Source: Persephonella sp. IF05-L8 (GTDB lineage: Bacteria; Aquificota; Aquificia; Aquificales; Hydrogenothermaceae). Taken from it: 64,000 nucleotides of DNA. Below the pieces are notes generated by a model. The model saw only the letters and a list, made by a program, of their open reading frames with translations. It was not told the DNA's origin and ran no database searches. Position numbers and translations under genes: made by a program. The stretch spans positions 496,001 to 560,000 of the forward strand of contig NZ_JNLJ01000001.1 of the NCBI RefSeq assembly GCF_000703045.1, read 5' to 3'. Within the stretch, counting starts at the first letter, position 1. Every line of letters begins with the position of its first letter. Of this stretch, positions 38,821 to 48,478 are shown one piece after another.

Positions 38821-39425
38821 CAACCATACTGCTTGCAGGTGGACAAAGCAAGCGTATGGGAAAAGACAAGGCATTTTTGAAGCTAAACGGAAAAACATTC
38901 TTTCGGATAATTATAGAAAAAATCTCAAAATACTCTAATCAGATAATTATTTCTACAAACAAAGACAAGAATTTGTATTTACCTGATATAAGCGACTTAA
39001 CAATACACCCTTTATTTGTAAAAGATAAAAACCCCTATTCAGGACCTTTAAACGGTATTATAAGTTGCATTCCATATGTAAAAAATAAATTTATTTTCAT
39101 AGCAACTTGCGATACACCATTATTAAACCCTGATTTAATTCCTTTTCTTTCGGATAAAATAAACAACTATGATGCAGTAATTCCTGTAATAAATGAAAAA
39201 AAACAATTTCTAAACACCATTTATACTAAAAATGCCCTTAATATTGCTAATAACCTGTATAGCGCAGGAAAACGTTCTCTTTATGCCTGGACAAACCTAC
39301 TAAATGTAAAGGAAATCCACCAAAAAGAATTAGAAGCAGTGAAGAACTCTTTACTTTCATACTGGAGCATTAACACACCGGAAGACTACACGAGGTTGCT
39401 GGATATATGGCACAAATATTACTAA
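38790..39425 (+). CDS. mobA: Molybdenum cofactor guanylyltransferase
   Basis: A 211-residue nucleotidyltransferase that adds GMP to molybdopterin. It has the GTP loop TILLAGGQSKRMGKDKAFLK and the metal-binding Asp in FIFIATCDTPLLNPDLI. ATG 38790 or 38799 could be the start; both lie within fur. It overlaps the TonB receptor by 19 bp. Bis-MGD enzymes are typical Tat clients. Confidence 0.93.
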   Translation: MRKMSEKKEITTILLAGGQSKRMGKDKAFLKLNGKTFFRIIIEKISKYSNQIIISTNKDKNLYLPDISDLTIHPLFVKDKNPYSGPLNGIISCIPYVKNKFIFIATCDTPLLNPDLIPFLSDKINNYDAVIPVINEKKQFLNTIYTKNALNIANNLYSAGKRSLYAWTNLLNVKEIHQKELEAVKNSLLSYWSINTPEDYTRLLDIWHKYY

Positions 39426-41260
39426 CAGTCTTTTTAGTTCTAAGTTTTATTTCTTATGGGCAAAGTTTGGAAAAGTTATTAGATAAATATGCAGAACTTA
39501 ATAAACTTTATAAAAAAACCATTCAAGAAACAGAAGGTCATCTTATCCTATTTACCAGAGAAGATATACAAAAACTTCAAGCTTACAAGTTATCTGACAT
39601 ACTTAAATACATAAGATACTTTACTCTGATAAGAAACCAGTATGGAGAAAACGTCCTCTCCTATGCTTCTGTATATCCTTTAGAAAACTCAACAATAAGA
39701 CTGTTTATAAATGACCATGAAATCAGCGGTATTTATAAAAAAACTCCACTCTCCTTATGGGCAGATATGCCGCTGGACAATGTAGACCATATAGAGATTT
39801 ATCAGGGGGAAAGTGCCCTGAAATTTAATAATGAAGCTGCAGGGATGATTATAAAAGTATATACAAAAAGACCAGAAACAGAAAATACGAAAACTATAAG
39901 AGTATCTACATCCACACGCAAAGATTATTCTTTTTCAGTATATATTGCAGGAGAAACTTCTGCTGAAAGTTCAGCATTTTTGCTGATAAATAGAGAAACT
40001 TATAAGTCCAAAAAGTATCTCTCTGACCTACAAATTAATAATCGCTACTATTATATAAGTGGGGGATTTTATCTCCCAAGGCTATCTATAGAAACAGGCA
40101 TAGCTATAAAAGGCTCAAATAACTTTCGTGGAGATACCCTAATAAGCAAGCCAGAATACTCCGACAGTCAGTCGTCCCACGGATACATTTCCATATCCAG
40201 ATTATTATCCACTGAACTAAAGTTAAAATTAAGATTTTATGCTGACAAAATAAACACATCTGAATATGAAAAGGGAGATTTATCAAATCCCGTTTTTATA
40301 CGATATCCCCCTTTATTAGTCTCTTCCTACTCTAAACAAATAAACTCAACAAAAATTGGGACAGAAATTGTCGGAGAATATCAAAAAAATAAAACAAAAC
40401 TCTTTTATGGAACAAAAATCCAATACTCCCGATACAGACTAATCCAGCAAATACCATTTACCAACTTAACAGATAGGAACTGGGAAAACTATCGTTCTTT
40501 TTATATAGAAAATGTCTATAATTTAAAACCTAAACTTGGCCTGGTAGCAGGTATAAAATACGAAAACACAGAAAGAGGATATGGACAAGACATAGAAGGA
40601 ATAATATGGCGAATTGGCTTAGTTTATCTAATAAATAAATTAGACTATTTCAAATTATTCTTATCCAGGTATTACACTCCCCCTTCTTTTATTGAAACAC
40701 ACTCCAACCACAACTTAAAAAAGCAAGAAAACAAAAGTCTAACATTAGAATATTCTGCAATCTATCCTATAGGCAAATTAACAATAACAGCTGGAACATT
40801 CATCATTAAAGACAGTATTCTTATTTCCCCTTCTACATATAACTATATAAACACACCAGAAAAACTAAAATACTACTTCTGGTCTGTTGAATACCACAAA
40901 AATTTTCTTCAAGGAAACTATATAACTACTATGTACTTCAAAGTTTATCCTACAGAAGAAAAATACAAAACCATCTCCTCAGAAGGAGGATTAATAAGAT
41001 TAGGGAAACAACATAAAAATTACTCAGTTTTTATAGAAAACATATACAGAAAAGGCTATAGCTTTTATGGAATATGGATTAAATCAGGAGCTGAATTAAA
41101 TGCAGGTATAAAAATAAACCTAACGGAGAACACAAAAATTGCGATAAAAGGCTCTAACCTCTTAACAAAGGCCATTAAAACACCCTTGCTAATTGATAAA
41201 AATATACAGGTTTCCCAGGAAGATAAAAGAGTATTAATTACACTGGAAAAGGATTTTTAG
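39407..41260 (+). CDS. TonB-dependent outer-membrane receptor
   Basis: A 617-residue protein with a signal peptide (ILLTVFLVLSFISYGQS), a plug domain (LSDILKYIRYFTLIRNQYGE; DNVDHIEIYQGESALKFNNE) and a beta-barrel of aromatic-alternating strands ending VLITLEKDF with a terminal Phe. No clear TonB box is seen. It is shorter than classical siderophore receptors. Operon position after fur and mobA suggests uptake of a metal or oxyanion; the ligand is unknown. Confidence 0.85.
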   Translation: MAQILLTVFLVLSFISYGQSLEKLLDKYAELNKLYKKTIQETEGHLILFTREDIQKLQAYKLSDILKYIRYFTLIRNQYGENVLSYASVYPLENSTIRLFINDHEISGIYKKTPLSLWADMPLDNVDHIEIYQGESALKFNNEAAGMIIKVYTKRPETENTKTIRVSTSTRKDYSFSVYIAGETSAESSAFLLINRETYKSKKYLSDLQINNRYYYISGGFYLPRLSIETGIAIKGSNNFRGDTLISKPEYSDSQSSHGYISISRLLSTELKLKLRFYADKINTSEYEKGDLSNPVFIRYPPLLVSSYSKQINSTKIGTEIVGEYQKNKTKLFYGTKIQYSRYRLIQQIPFTNLTDRNWENYRSFYIENVYNLKPKLGLVAGIKYENTERGYGQDIEGIIWRIGLVYLINKLDYFKLFLSRYYTPPSFIETHSNHNLKKQENKSLTLEYSAIYPIGKLTITAGTFIIKDSILISPSTYNYINTPEKLKYYFWSVEYHKNFLQGNYITTMYFKVYPTEEKYKTISSEGGLIRLGKQHKNYSVFIENIYRKGYSFYGIWIKSGAELNAGIKINLTENTKIAIKGSNLLTKAIKTPLLIDKNIQVSQEDKRVLITLEKDF

Positions 41261-41263
41261 TAG

Positions 41264-41701
41264 ATGCTGAGGAATATACTAATCTGGATTTTTATTATTT
41301 GCTCTGCAGCTTTTGGATACGAAAAGGAAATCCATAAGATAGAAGCTGAAATAATTTCTAAAATGGTTAATATCCTTATCAAAAAAAACAAAAAGGTTAG
41401 AGTATCAGTCTCTACAGATTTAAAATATATCCTGAAATATTCTAAAATACTATCTCATCAGCGTGATTGTACAAAAGCTGAAATACTAATTACAGGAGAT
41501 GAAAATCTATTGAAGAGGTGCAAGAAACCTGCAATAGTTACAAAATATTACCTTTTGAAGAAGTACAAAAATGCAATAGGAGCTATTTACTGGAAGAAAG
41601 GAAGACCTAATGTGGTTTTTGTAAAAGACAGACTGAAATTGTTTAATATTCAGCTACCAGACCGGTATAAAAAATATTTAGAAAGGGAAAAAAACCTGTG
41701 A
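41264..41701 (+). CDS. Small periplasmic protein (YfiR-like by context)
   Basis: A 145-residue protein with a cleavable signal peptide (MLRNILIWIFIICSAAFGYE). The mature part has paired Cys (HQRDCTKAEILITG and LLKRCKKPAIVTKYY) and a GAIYWKKGRPNVVFVKDRLKL strand region. Layout (Cys-marked strand, then a 'sets its own ligand residue then Phe-Val-Lys' end) recalls YfiR/DUF4154 periplasmic inhibitors of diguanylate cyclases. Its stop overlaps the GTG start of the GGDEF-EAL gene, supporting a partner role. The family call is tentative. Confidence 0.6.
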   Translation: MLRNILIWIFIICSAAFGYEKEIHKIEAEIISKMVNILIKKNKKVRVSVSTDLKYILKYSKILSHQRDCTKAEILITGDENLLKRCKKPAIVTKYYLLKKYKNAIGAIYWKKGRPNVVFVKDRLKLFNIQLPDRYKKYLEREKNL

Positions 41702-43590
41702 TACAAAACAACAGAAGATTACTACTTGATTATATGCCCTTCTTTATAATACTACTTGGGTTACTTGTATCTGTTTATATCATGGCACCTAAAATCAAAA
41801 AAACCATAGAAAATAGCATCATAAGAGATGCAATCATCCCAGGAGTTGTGCAGAGTTTAAACAAAATAATAAAAACTATACAGACTGAAGCTAATAACAG
41901 AGATGTAGAGGATGTCTTTTCAGACCCAAATTTCAGAAAAAAAATAAAAGAATTATTCTCGATAATTGTTACAGACGATGTAAAATACGCTTATATTCTC
42001 TATAAAGATAAAGAAGGAAAACTTAGATATCTAATAGATTTATCCAAAGAAGACAGAGCTAATTTTAAAGAGGGCTTTAACATATATGGAGATTACTGGG
42101 ATGAAGTCCTAAATAAAGGTAAAAGTATCGTTATAAAACAGTCAGACTATACAGGATTATGGATAACTTTACTGAAACCTATAAAAATAAACAATCAAGT
42201 TATTGGAATTGCTGTTGTAGAATTCTCAATGAATAAACTAAAAGATATACAATCCATAATAAACAAAATTCAGGAATTTGTCCTTATAATATCCATACTT
42301 ATCATTGTTTCTATCATAATCTCCCTTATACAGTTCCTAAAATACAGAGATGACATCCAGAAAATGTATATAGACCCCTTGACCGGTGCTTATAACAGAC
42401 TATTTCTCTATGAGAACATAGAAAAACTAAAAAAAGGATTTTTTACCACCTTTGTTATAGATATAGACCATTTCAAAAAAATCAACGACAGCTTTGGACA
42501 TGAAGCAGGAGATTATGTATTAAAAGAGGTAACAGAAAGAATAAGAAACTGCATCAAAGAAGATGACATACTTATTAGATACGGAGGCGAAGAATTTCTT
42601 TTATTTGTTAAAAGCAATCCCTATTCAGAAAACTATAGATACGAAATTCTAACCCTTGCAACAAAAATAAAGACAGAAATATGCAAAAAGATTATTACTT
42701 ACAATAATATAAGCATGAAAGTTACTGTATCCATTGGAATTGCCCCTTACACTGAGAAATCTATAGAAGAAGCAATCAAAATGGCAGATATAGCTTTATA
42801 CAGAGCCAAGAAAAACGGTAGGAACAAGATAGAAATTTATTCAGGTCCCATGGATGTAAGCAATGAAGAAATCTACACCATAAAAGAAGCCATAGAAAAT
42901 AACAACATAGTATGCTGGTATCAACCTATTATAAATCTGGAAACAGGAGAAGTTCTAAAATATGAAGCACTTGTAAGGCTCATTTCCAAAAATGGAAAAA
43001 TTATATATCCATATCAATTTCTAAACACAATACGAAGAACCTATGTACATATTGATTTAACTAAAAAAGTCATAGAATATAACATTAAAGTCCTAAGGGA
43101 AAATCCATGGATGCATATATCCTTAAACCTCTCTGCTCTGGATGTATATGATGATAATATAATAGAGTATTTGGATAACACCTTAAATAAAGAACTTGCC
43201 AGCAGATTGACTATCGAATTACTGGAATCAGAAGATATAGACGATTACCCATCATTCAAAGCAAAAATAGAACATATTAAAGAAATAGGATGCAAAATAT
43301 CAATTGATGACTTTGGTAGTGGTTATTCAAACTTTTCACATCTGGTAGAACTGGCTCCTGATTATCTAAAGATAGATGGTAGTATCATTAAGGATATAGA
43401 CACAAATTACCGTTCCCGTGCAATAGTAAAAGCGATAAAATCCTTTGCTGATGATATCGGTATTAAAGTAATAGCTGAATATATACATTCTGAAACTGTA
43501 CTCAAAAAAGTTCTTGAGCTTGGTATAATTTATGGACAAGGATATTACCTGAAAAAGCCACAACCTATAAAAATAAAAAAGATAGCCTAA
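41698..43590 (+). CDS. GGDEF-EAL cyclic di-GMP protein with periplasmic sensor
   Basis: A 630-residue inner-membrane protein. Two transmembrane helices (about residues 13-30 and 195-215) flank a periplasmic sensor of about 165 residues. The GGDEF domain has YGGEEFLLF (active A-site form GGEEF) and DPLTGAYNRLFL; the EAL domain has KYEALVRL and the catalytic SIDDFGSGYSNFSHL. Both domains look active, so direction may be set by the sensor. It starts GTG 41698 in a GTGA overlap with the periplasmic protein. It links uptake through the receptor to c-di-GMP. Confidence 0.93.
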   Translation: MIQNNRRLLLDYMPFFIILLGLLVSVYIMAPKIKKTIENSIIRDAIIPGVVQSLNKIIKTIQTEANNRDVEDVFSDPNFRKKIKELFSIIVTDDVKYAYILYKDKEGKLRYLIDLSKEDRANFKEGFNIYGDYWDEVLNKGKSIVIKQSDYTGLWITLLKPIKINNQVIGIAVVEFSMNKLKDIQSIINKIQEFVLIISILIIVSIIISLIQFLKYRDDIQKMYIDPLTGAYNRLFLYENIEKLKKGFFTTFVIDIDHFKKINDSFGHEAGDYVLKEVTERIRNCIKEDDILIRYGGEEFLLFVKSNPYSENYRYEILTLATKIKTEICKKIITYNNISMKVTVSIGIAPYTEKSIEEAIKMADIALYRAKKNGRNKIEIYSGPMDVSNEEIYTIKEAIENNNIVCWYQPIINLETGEVLKYEALVRLISKNGKIIYPYQFLNTIRRTYVHIDLTKKVIEYNIKVLRENPWMHISLNLSALDVYDDNIIEYLDNTLNKELASRLTIELLESEDIDDYPSFKAKIEHIKEIGCKISIDDFGSGYSNFSHLVELAPDYLKIDGSIIKDIDTNYRSRAIVKAIKSFADDIGIKVIAEYIHSETVLKKVLELGIIYGQGYYLKKPQPIKIKKIA

Positions 43591-43610
43591 TAATATAAGA
43601 GGTAAAAGCA

Positions 43611-44576
43611 ATGAAGATTGTTATATTAGACGCAAAAACACTGGGGAATGACATAAACCTTGAGATATTTTCCCAGTTTGGAGATTTAGAAGTATATCCT
43701 ACAACCTCACCTGCAGAACTACCCGACAGAATTAAAGATGCAGATATCATAATAACAAACAAAGTAGTTATTGATAAGGATGCAATAGATACTGCCAGAA
43801 ATCTAAAGCTAATATGTGAAGCTGCAACTGGATATAACAATATAGATGTTTTATATGCTAAGGAAAAAGGAATTGCCGTTACAAATGTTGCTGGATACTC
43901 CACAGAGAGCGTAGTTCAAACCACCTTTGGAATGCTTTTTTATCTACTAATGCACCTAAGATACTATGATGATTATGTAAAATCAGGAGAGTATGCAAAA
44001 AGCGATATATTCACCCATTTAGGCAGACCTTTCTGGGAAATCCATGGAAAAAGATGGGGTATTATAGGTCTTGGCACAATTGGAAAAAGAGTTGCTGAAG
44101 TTGCTGAGAGTTTTGGGTGCGATGTTATATACTCCTCAACCTCTGGGGTTGAAAGACCGGAAAAATATCCCAGATACCCCCTTGATGAGCTTTTAAAAAC
44201 CTCTGATATAGTTTCTATACATGCACCCCTTAATGAAAAAACAAAAAATCTTATAACAATTAATGAACTTCAACTTATGAAAGAAAATGCAATACTTCTT
44301 AATCTTGGTAGAGGTGGTATTGTAAATGAAAAAGATTTAGCAATAGCTTTAGATAGCAATATGATAGGAGCTGCAGGTCTTGATGTCCTTGAAAAAGAAC
44401 CTATAGACCCTGAAAATCCACTTCTCAAAATAAAAAATAAAGAGAAACTTCTCATAACTCCCCATATTGCCTGGACCAGCATAGAAGCCAGAAAAAGACT
44501 TGTTAATGAAATAGTTGAAAATATAAGAGCGTTTCTAAACGGAGAAATTAGAAATAGGGTGGACTTGAAAGTTTAG
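43611..44576 (+). CDS. D-2-hydroxyacid dehydrogenase
   Basis: A 321-residue NAD-dependent dehydrogenase: WGIIGLGTIGKRVAEVAESFG (Rossmann GxGxxG), TSDIVSIHAPLNEKTKNLI, ILLNLGRGGIVNEKDLAIAL (catalytic Arg region) and TPHIAWTSIEARKRL (catalytic His). It resembles glycerate/hydroxypyruvate or D-lactate-type enzymes; the substrate is open. The stop overlaps the convergent PP2C stop by 4 bp. Confidence 0.9.
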   Translation: MKIVILDAKTLGNDINLEIFSQFGDLEVYPTTSPAELPDRIKDADIIITNKVVIDKDAIDTARNLKLICEAATGYNNIDVLYAKEKGIAVTNVAGYSTESVVQTTFGMLFYLLMHLRYYDDYVKSGEYAKSDIFTHLGRPFWEIHGKRWGIIGLGTIGKRVAEVAESFGCDVIYSSTSGVERPEKYPRYPLDELLKTSDIVSIHAPLNEKTKNLITINELQLMKENAILLNLGRGGIVNEKDLAIALDSNMIGAAGLDVLEKEPIDPENPLLKIKNKEKLLITPHIAWTSIEARKRLVNEIVENIRAFLNGEIRNRVDLKV

Positions 44577-45325
44577 TTTCCTGGTTTAACAAGAATTATT
44601 GAGTAGTTATCACTTTTGACCTTTTCAAGCATTTCTATCAGTATAGGAAAATTTTCAAAAGGCTCAGGATACAGATGGTAGTATATCTCCTCATCTGTTA
44701 AATAATCTGACAGACCATCTGAACATATTATATAAAGTTCATTTTCTTTTAACTCATCTTCTACAATATATGGTCTATTACCACTTTTCCACTCTTCAGA
44801 AAACACATCACCAATCCCAAAAGTAACAACATATCTTTCCGGATGATAAAAAGCATCTTTATAAGAGATAATTCCACTATCCACAAGCTCCTGCACATAG
44901 CTATGGTCATGGGACAAATAAACAAGCCTTTCAGAAGTATACTTATAAACCCTGCTATCCCCTGCATTAAAAATAATTGCTTTTCTACCCTTGAGATAAA
45001 CACCGGCTATGGTTGTCCCACTCCATTTTATATCTGTTTTTTCAAACTCTTTCTGTATCTGGTATAAAGCTTTTTCAACGGCATTAATGGAAAAATCTAT
45101 ATCCATATCTTTTAGCTTTTCACATACAAATTTGCTTGCCTTATCTCCTTCAGCAAGTCCTCCCATACCATCGCACACAGCAAAAATTCCTGTGTTTTTA
45201 TCTAGAAATTTTTCCTGAGGACATTTCATAAAATCAAGCTGATAAATCTCCCCATCTATATAAATACAATCCTGCTGATATCCTCTTAATCCCCTGTTCA
45301 TACAGAAAGCCACCTTTATCATCAA
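44573..45325 (-). CDS. PP2C-family serine/threonine phosphatase
   Basis: A 250-residue metal-dependent phosphatase of the Stp/PrpC type: IFAVCDGMGGLAEGDKAS (metal-binding Asp), GTTIAGVYLKG, IIFNAGDSRVYKY and LYIICSDGLSDYLTDE. The N-terminus has RGLRGYQQDCIYID in place of RxxNQD. No partner kinase is nearby. It overlaps the upstream GH114 gene by 4 bp, so the two are co-transcribed. Confidence 0.92.
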   Translation of the reverse strand: MMIKVAFCMNRGLRGYQQDCIYIDGEIYQLDFMKCPQEKFLDKNTGIFAVCDGMGGLAEGDKASKFVCEKLKDMDIDFSINAVEKALYQIQKEFEKTDIKWSGTTIAGVYLKGRKAIIFNAGDSRVYKYTSERLVYLSHDHSYVQELVDSGIISYKDAFYHPERYVVTFGIGDVFSEEWKSGNRPYIVEDELKENELYIICSDGLSDYLTDEEIYYHLYPEPFENFPILIEMLEKVKSDNYSIILVKPGN

Positions 45326-46152
45326 TACTCTCCATAATCACAACTTCTTACAAAACTACCATCCAGCTCAATAGGATAAACATTTGTCCTGAAATTTCTA
45401 TTTTTAGCATCATTACATAGATTTCTGAAAGTATTCTCGTCATAAACATATATATCATCATATTCAGCATTAAATACAGGTTTTCCCTGTTTTATGAAGG
45501 GTTGTAATAAATCACATTCGTCATATTTGTGGCATTCCTCATTTATGGCAAAATCAAAATAATCAACAAGGTCAGGTATCTGCTCAAGGTCATTTTTTAG
45601 ACCAATTAATAGACCTCTACTTTTAGCCTCATCTGCAAGAAATCTGTTGTATCTTAACTGGTCATTGTAATTTAAATCAAACCCTGTATCATTTGTATAT
45701 CCATCCACATTGTCAGGCTCAACACCATCGCATCCTTTTGCAACTGCAAGGTCAAGCCTGTCTCTCATTATATTCCAGATTTCAGGATTTCTTATATCCA
45801 GCCAGTATTCACCAGACCAATTATCAAGTGGATTACCTATAGCTTCTGATGGAAACTTATATGCATCAGGTCGCCATTCCTCATAACTACCTGCACTGAA
45901 ATAACAGATAACTATTTTCCCTTGTTTTTTTAGCTGAGATATGGTCTCGGAAGATGTATCAAACAGGTCAACATCGTATAGCTCAGCTGGTATGTCTGTT
46001 CTGAGACTACCATTTAACTGCCAGTACCATGTAGTTTGGACAGTTAACACCCTTGGTGTTGAGCTTTCATCATCAGTATTATCACCTACAGTTATCTGCA
46101 GGCAAGAAGTTATTACCAACGCAAATCCCATTAAAACAAGTAATTTTTTCAT
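45322..46152 (-). CDS. GH114-type glycosidase-like lipoprotein
   Basis: A 276-residue lipoprotein (lipobox ALVITSCLQI; Cys 17) with the GH114 TIM-barrel: TTWYWQLNGSL, IVICYFSAGSYEEWRPD, CDGVEPDNVDGYTN (conserved Asp cluster) and FAINEECHKYDECDLL. Relatives include endo-alpha-1,4-polygalactosaminidase and the TM1410/PelA hydrolase domain, which cut amino-sugar polymers. Its role may be in processing a surface polysaccharide. It is co-transcribed with PP2C. Confidence 0.87.
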   Translation of the reverse strand: MKKLLVLMGFALVITSCLQITVGDNTDDESSTPRVLTVQTTWYWQLNGSLRTDIPAELYDVDLFDTSSETISQLKKQGKIVICYFSAGSYEEWRPDAYKFPSEAIGNPLDNWSGEYWLDIRNPEIWNIMRDRLDLAVAKGCDGVEPDNVDGYTNDTGFDLNYNDQLRYNRFLADEAKSRGLLIGLKNDLEQIPDLVDYFDFAINEECHKYDECDLLQPFIKQGKPVFNAEYDDIYVYDENTFRNLCNDAKNRNFRTNVYPIELDGSFVRSCDYGEY

Positions 46153-46209
46153 AATTCAACCTTGATATTTTTTCTTTTTACACTTAAATTATAATTGGAG
46201 GTTATTAAA

Positions 46210-46398
46210 ATGGAAGTAGGAAATGTTTCTGGAGTGTCAACTTATAAAGATGCACTTGAACTGCAAAAAAAATTGGTAGAAATGCTTTTACAGCAAAATC
46301 TACAGCAAAATATGGCTTCTCAGCCTCAAAATGAGGAAGCCACAAAATCTTCTCGCCAAAATATTATAGAAGGAACAAAAGTTTCTATTTACGTCTGA
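46210..46398 (+). CDS. Small protein, possibly YjfB-like motility-associated
   Basis: A 62-residue protein from ATG 46210, with GGAGG at 46197-46201. It is a Gln-rich helix (LQKKLVEMLLQQNLQQNM) with a short C-terminal GTKVSIYV. The helix plus final hydrophobic strand resembles the YjfB family of putative motility proteins, but similarity is slight. It overlaps the convergent neighbour by 10 bp. Low certainty of function; the ribosome site supports that it is real. Confidence 0.5.
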   Translation: MEVGNVSGVSTYKDALELQKKLVEMLLQQNLQQNMASQPQNEEATKSSRQNIIEGTKVSIYV

Positions 46399-46730
46399 CC
46401 TATTGCTTTAAGGACTATTGATAGCCTGTTTTTCATTTTGTCTTTTTCTTTTTCTTCCTTAAAAAAGTTTAGTATTTCTTGAGGGTCAATTTCTATATTT
46501 TTTATATTTTGCCCTTTCAACTTTTCTGCAACTAAGTCTGCTATAGCCATCAGCTTTTTACATCTTTTTGATGAATTAAATTTCACATCAACTATCTTAT
46601 CCCCATCTGTCTTTATATAAAACTCAACTCTATGAGCTCCTTCTTTTGCAGACCCTAAGACTTCATACCCTTCAGATTTATTATCCACAAAATTTTTTAA
46701 ACCCTGTTTATGATACTCTGATACCTTCAT
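46389..46730 (-). CDS. NifU/IscU-like scaffold protein with lost cysteines
   Basis: A 113-residue protein whose middle resembles an iron-sulfur scaffold: HRVEFYIKTDGDKIVDVKFN, then SKRCKKLMAIADLVAEKLKG matches the GC...A...L..xIKGK helix of NifU. Only one of the three scaffold Cys is present (KRC), so it cannot be a standard scaffold. It overlaps the birA stop by 4 bp. The functional call is tentative. Confidence 0.5.
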   Translation of the reverse strand: MKVSEYHKQGLKNFVDNKSEGYEVLGSAKEGAHRVEFYIKTDGDKIVDVKFNSSKRCKKLMAIADLVAEKLKGQNIKNIEIDPQEILNFFKEEKEKDKMKNRLSIVLKAIGQT

Positions 46731-47665
46731 TCTATCCTCCTTACTGTGATATCACCTGAATAAAAATCCTTTAATCCTTTATCGGTAAGAATACGAATTC
46801 CCCCAAACTCATTTAGACCAATCAATCTGCCTTCAATATCTTCATCTATCAGTTTTATTTTTTCCCCTTTCCATAACAGATTTTCTTCTACCTCTTTAAC
46901 AACCCTACTTTTATCAAAATTATCAATCTCTTTTTCAATACTCTGGAGTATATCTGCAAAAATTTCCTTTCTGTTAATCTTTTTACCATACTCCAGTCTT
47001 AATGAAGTGGCTATATTTCTTACCTCCTCCAAGTCTTCTTCTGTCTGGTTGATATTTATACCTATTCCTGCTATCAGTTTTGTAACAGAATTACCCTCTA
47101 TCTCTGTTTCAATTAAAAATCCTGCAAGTTTTTTATTATTTATATACAGGTCATTAGGCCATTTTATTCTTACAGGCAGGTTTGTTTTCTGAACTATTGC
47201 TTTTCTGACAGCTACTGGAAATAACAGGGAATAAACTAACAAATCTGTTGGTGAAATATCCCTTTTTAAAACGATTGAAAAATACAACCCTTTTCCTTCT
47301 GTGGAAATCCATTTTCTCCCTTTTCTACCTTTGCCTGCTGTTTGATTTTCTGCCAGAATTACCGTGCCATCAGGTAATTCATTTTCTTTTGCGTATATAT
47401 TGGTTGAATTTATAGTATGAAAAAATATATAGTTTTGTCCCAGCCATTGTGTTTTTAGATTAAGTTCATAAGGTAGTAAAAACTCTGTTCTTTCCTCAAG
47501 CAGATATCCTTTTTTATCATGGGATATTTTGTATCCGAGGTTTTCAAGTTTTTTTATTCTTTTCCAGACAGCCGTTCTGGAAATGTTGAGATTTTTAGAA
47601 AGCTCTTCTCCAGAAATTCTCCTTTTGCCAATATTCTCCAAGATGTATTTATCTATTTCATTCAT
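46727..47665 (-). CDS. birA: Biotin-protein ligase / biotin operon repressor
   Basis: A 312-residue bifunctional protein: N-terminal winged HTH (ISGEELSKNLNISRTAVWKR), the biotinyl-AMP loop ENQTAGKGRKGRKWISTEGK, KWPNDLYINNKKLAGFLIET and a C-terminal SH3-like domain. It attaches biotin to carboxylase carriers and, with the HTH, represses biotin genes. It is of normal length. Confidence 0.95.
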   Translation of the reverse strand: MNEIDKYILENIGKRRISGEELSKNLNISRTAVWKRIKKLENLGYKISHDKKGYLLEERTEFLLPYELNLKTQWLGQNYIFFHTINSTNIYAKENELPDGTVILAENQTAGKGRKGRKWISTEGKGLYFSIVLKRDISPTDLLVYSLLFPVAVRKAIVQKTNLPVRIKWPNDLYINNKKLAGFLIETEIEGNSVTKLIAGIGININQTEEDLEEVRNIATSLRLEYGKKINRKEIFADILQSIEKEIDNFDKSRVVKEVEENLLWKGEKIKLIDEDIEGRLIGLNEFGGIRILTDKGLKDFYSGDITVRRIE

Positions 47666-47772
47666 AAATTTAATTTTATAGAAAACAGTAATGTATATCT
47701 ACAGGTTTAAAATTTATCGTAGGATTTACTTTTTTCGAAAAGTAGGAAACAAAAGGTAGTTGGGGGTAAATT

Positions 47773-48474
47773 ATGAGAATACATTATTTGCAACATGTTC
47801 CTTATGAAACACCTGCAAATATATTCAGATGGGCAAAAGACAGAAACATAACCCAAATAAAAGGAACTCATTTATATAAAAATGAACCATTCCCAGATTT
47901 TTCATCCTTTGATGCCCTTCTGATAATGGGTGGTCCTATGGGGGTTTATGATGAAGATAAATACTCATTTCTAAAAAAAGAAAAAGTTTTTATAGAAAAT
48001 GCAATAAAACTTGGTAAAAAAGTTCTGGGAGTGTGTCTTGGAGCTCAACTGATTGCAGAAGTTATGGGAAGCAAAATTTATAAATGTGAAAATAAAGAGA
48101 TTGGATGGTTTCCTGTTTTCAAAACAGATAAAGCTGAGCAATCTAAATATTTTTACGATTTCCCACAGGAATTAGAAGTTTTTCACTGGCATGGGGATAC
48201 GTTTGATATTCCAGCCGGAACTATTCATACATTTTATAGTGAAGGATGTCCTAATCAGGCTTTTGAAACTGAAGATGGAAAAGTGGTTGCACTGCAGTTT
48301 CATTTTGAGGTTGATTTAGAAAGTGTAAAAAACTGGATTAAAGAGGGTGAAAATGAACTTAAACAGGAAGGAAAGTACATCCAGAAACCTGAAGATATGG
48401 TATCTAACTATCAGAAATTTGTCCAACTGGAAAAATACCTTTACCGATTTTTAGATAGATTTTTTTCTTTTTAA
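47773..48474 (+). CDS. Class I glutamine amidotransferase (GMP synthase-like)
   Basis: A 233-residue hydrolase with the nucleophile elbow KKVLGVCLGAQLIAEVMGS (Cys), the oxyanion strand LLIMGGPMGVYDED and catalytic His in ALQFHFEVDLESV followed by Glu. Standalone proteins of this kind are of unknown substrate (annotated type 1 GATase or GuaA-like). Its stop lies just left of the DnaA-box block. Confidence 0.88.
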   Translation: MRIHYLQHVPYETPANIFRWAKDRNITQIKGTHLYKNEPFPDFSSFDALLIMGGPMGVYDEDKYSFLKKEKVFIENAIKLGKKVLGVCLGAQLIAEVMGSKIYKCENKEIGWFPVFKTDKAEQSKYFYDFPQELEVFHWHGDTFDIPAGTIHTFYSEGCPNQAFETEDGKVVALQFHFEVDLESVKNWIKEGENELKQEGKYIQKPEDMVSNYQKFVQLEKYLYRFLDRFFSF

Positions 48475-48478
48475 TTTT

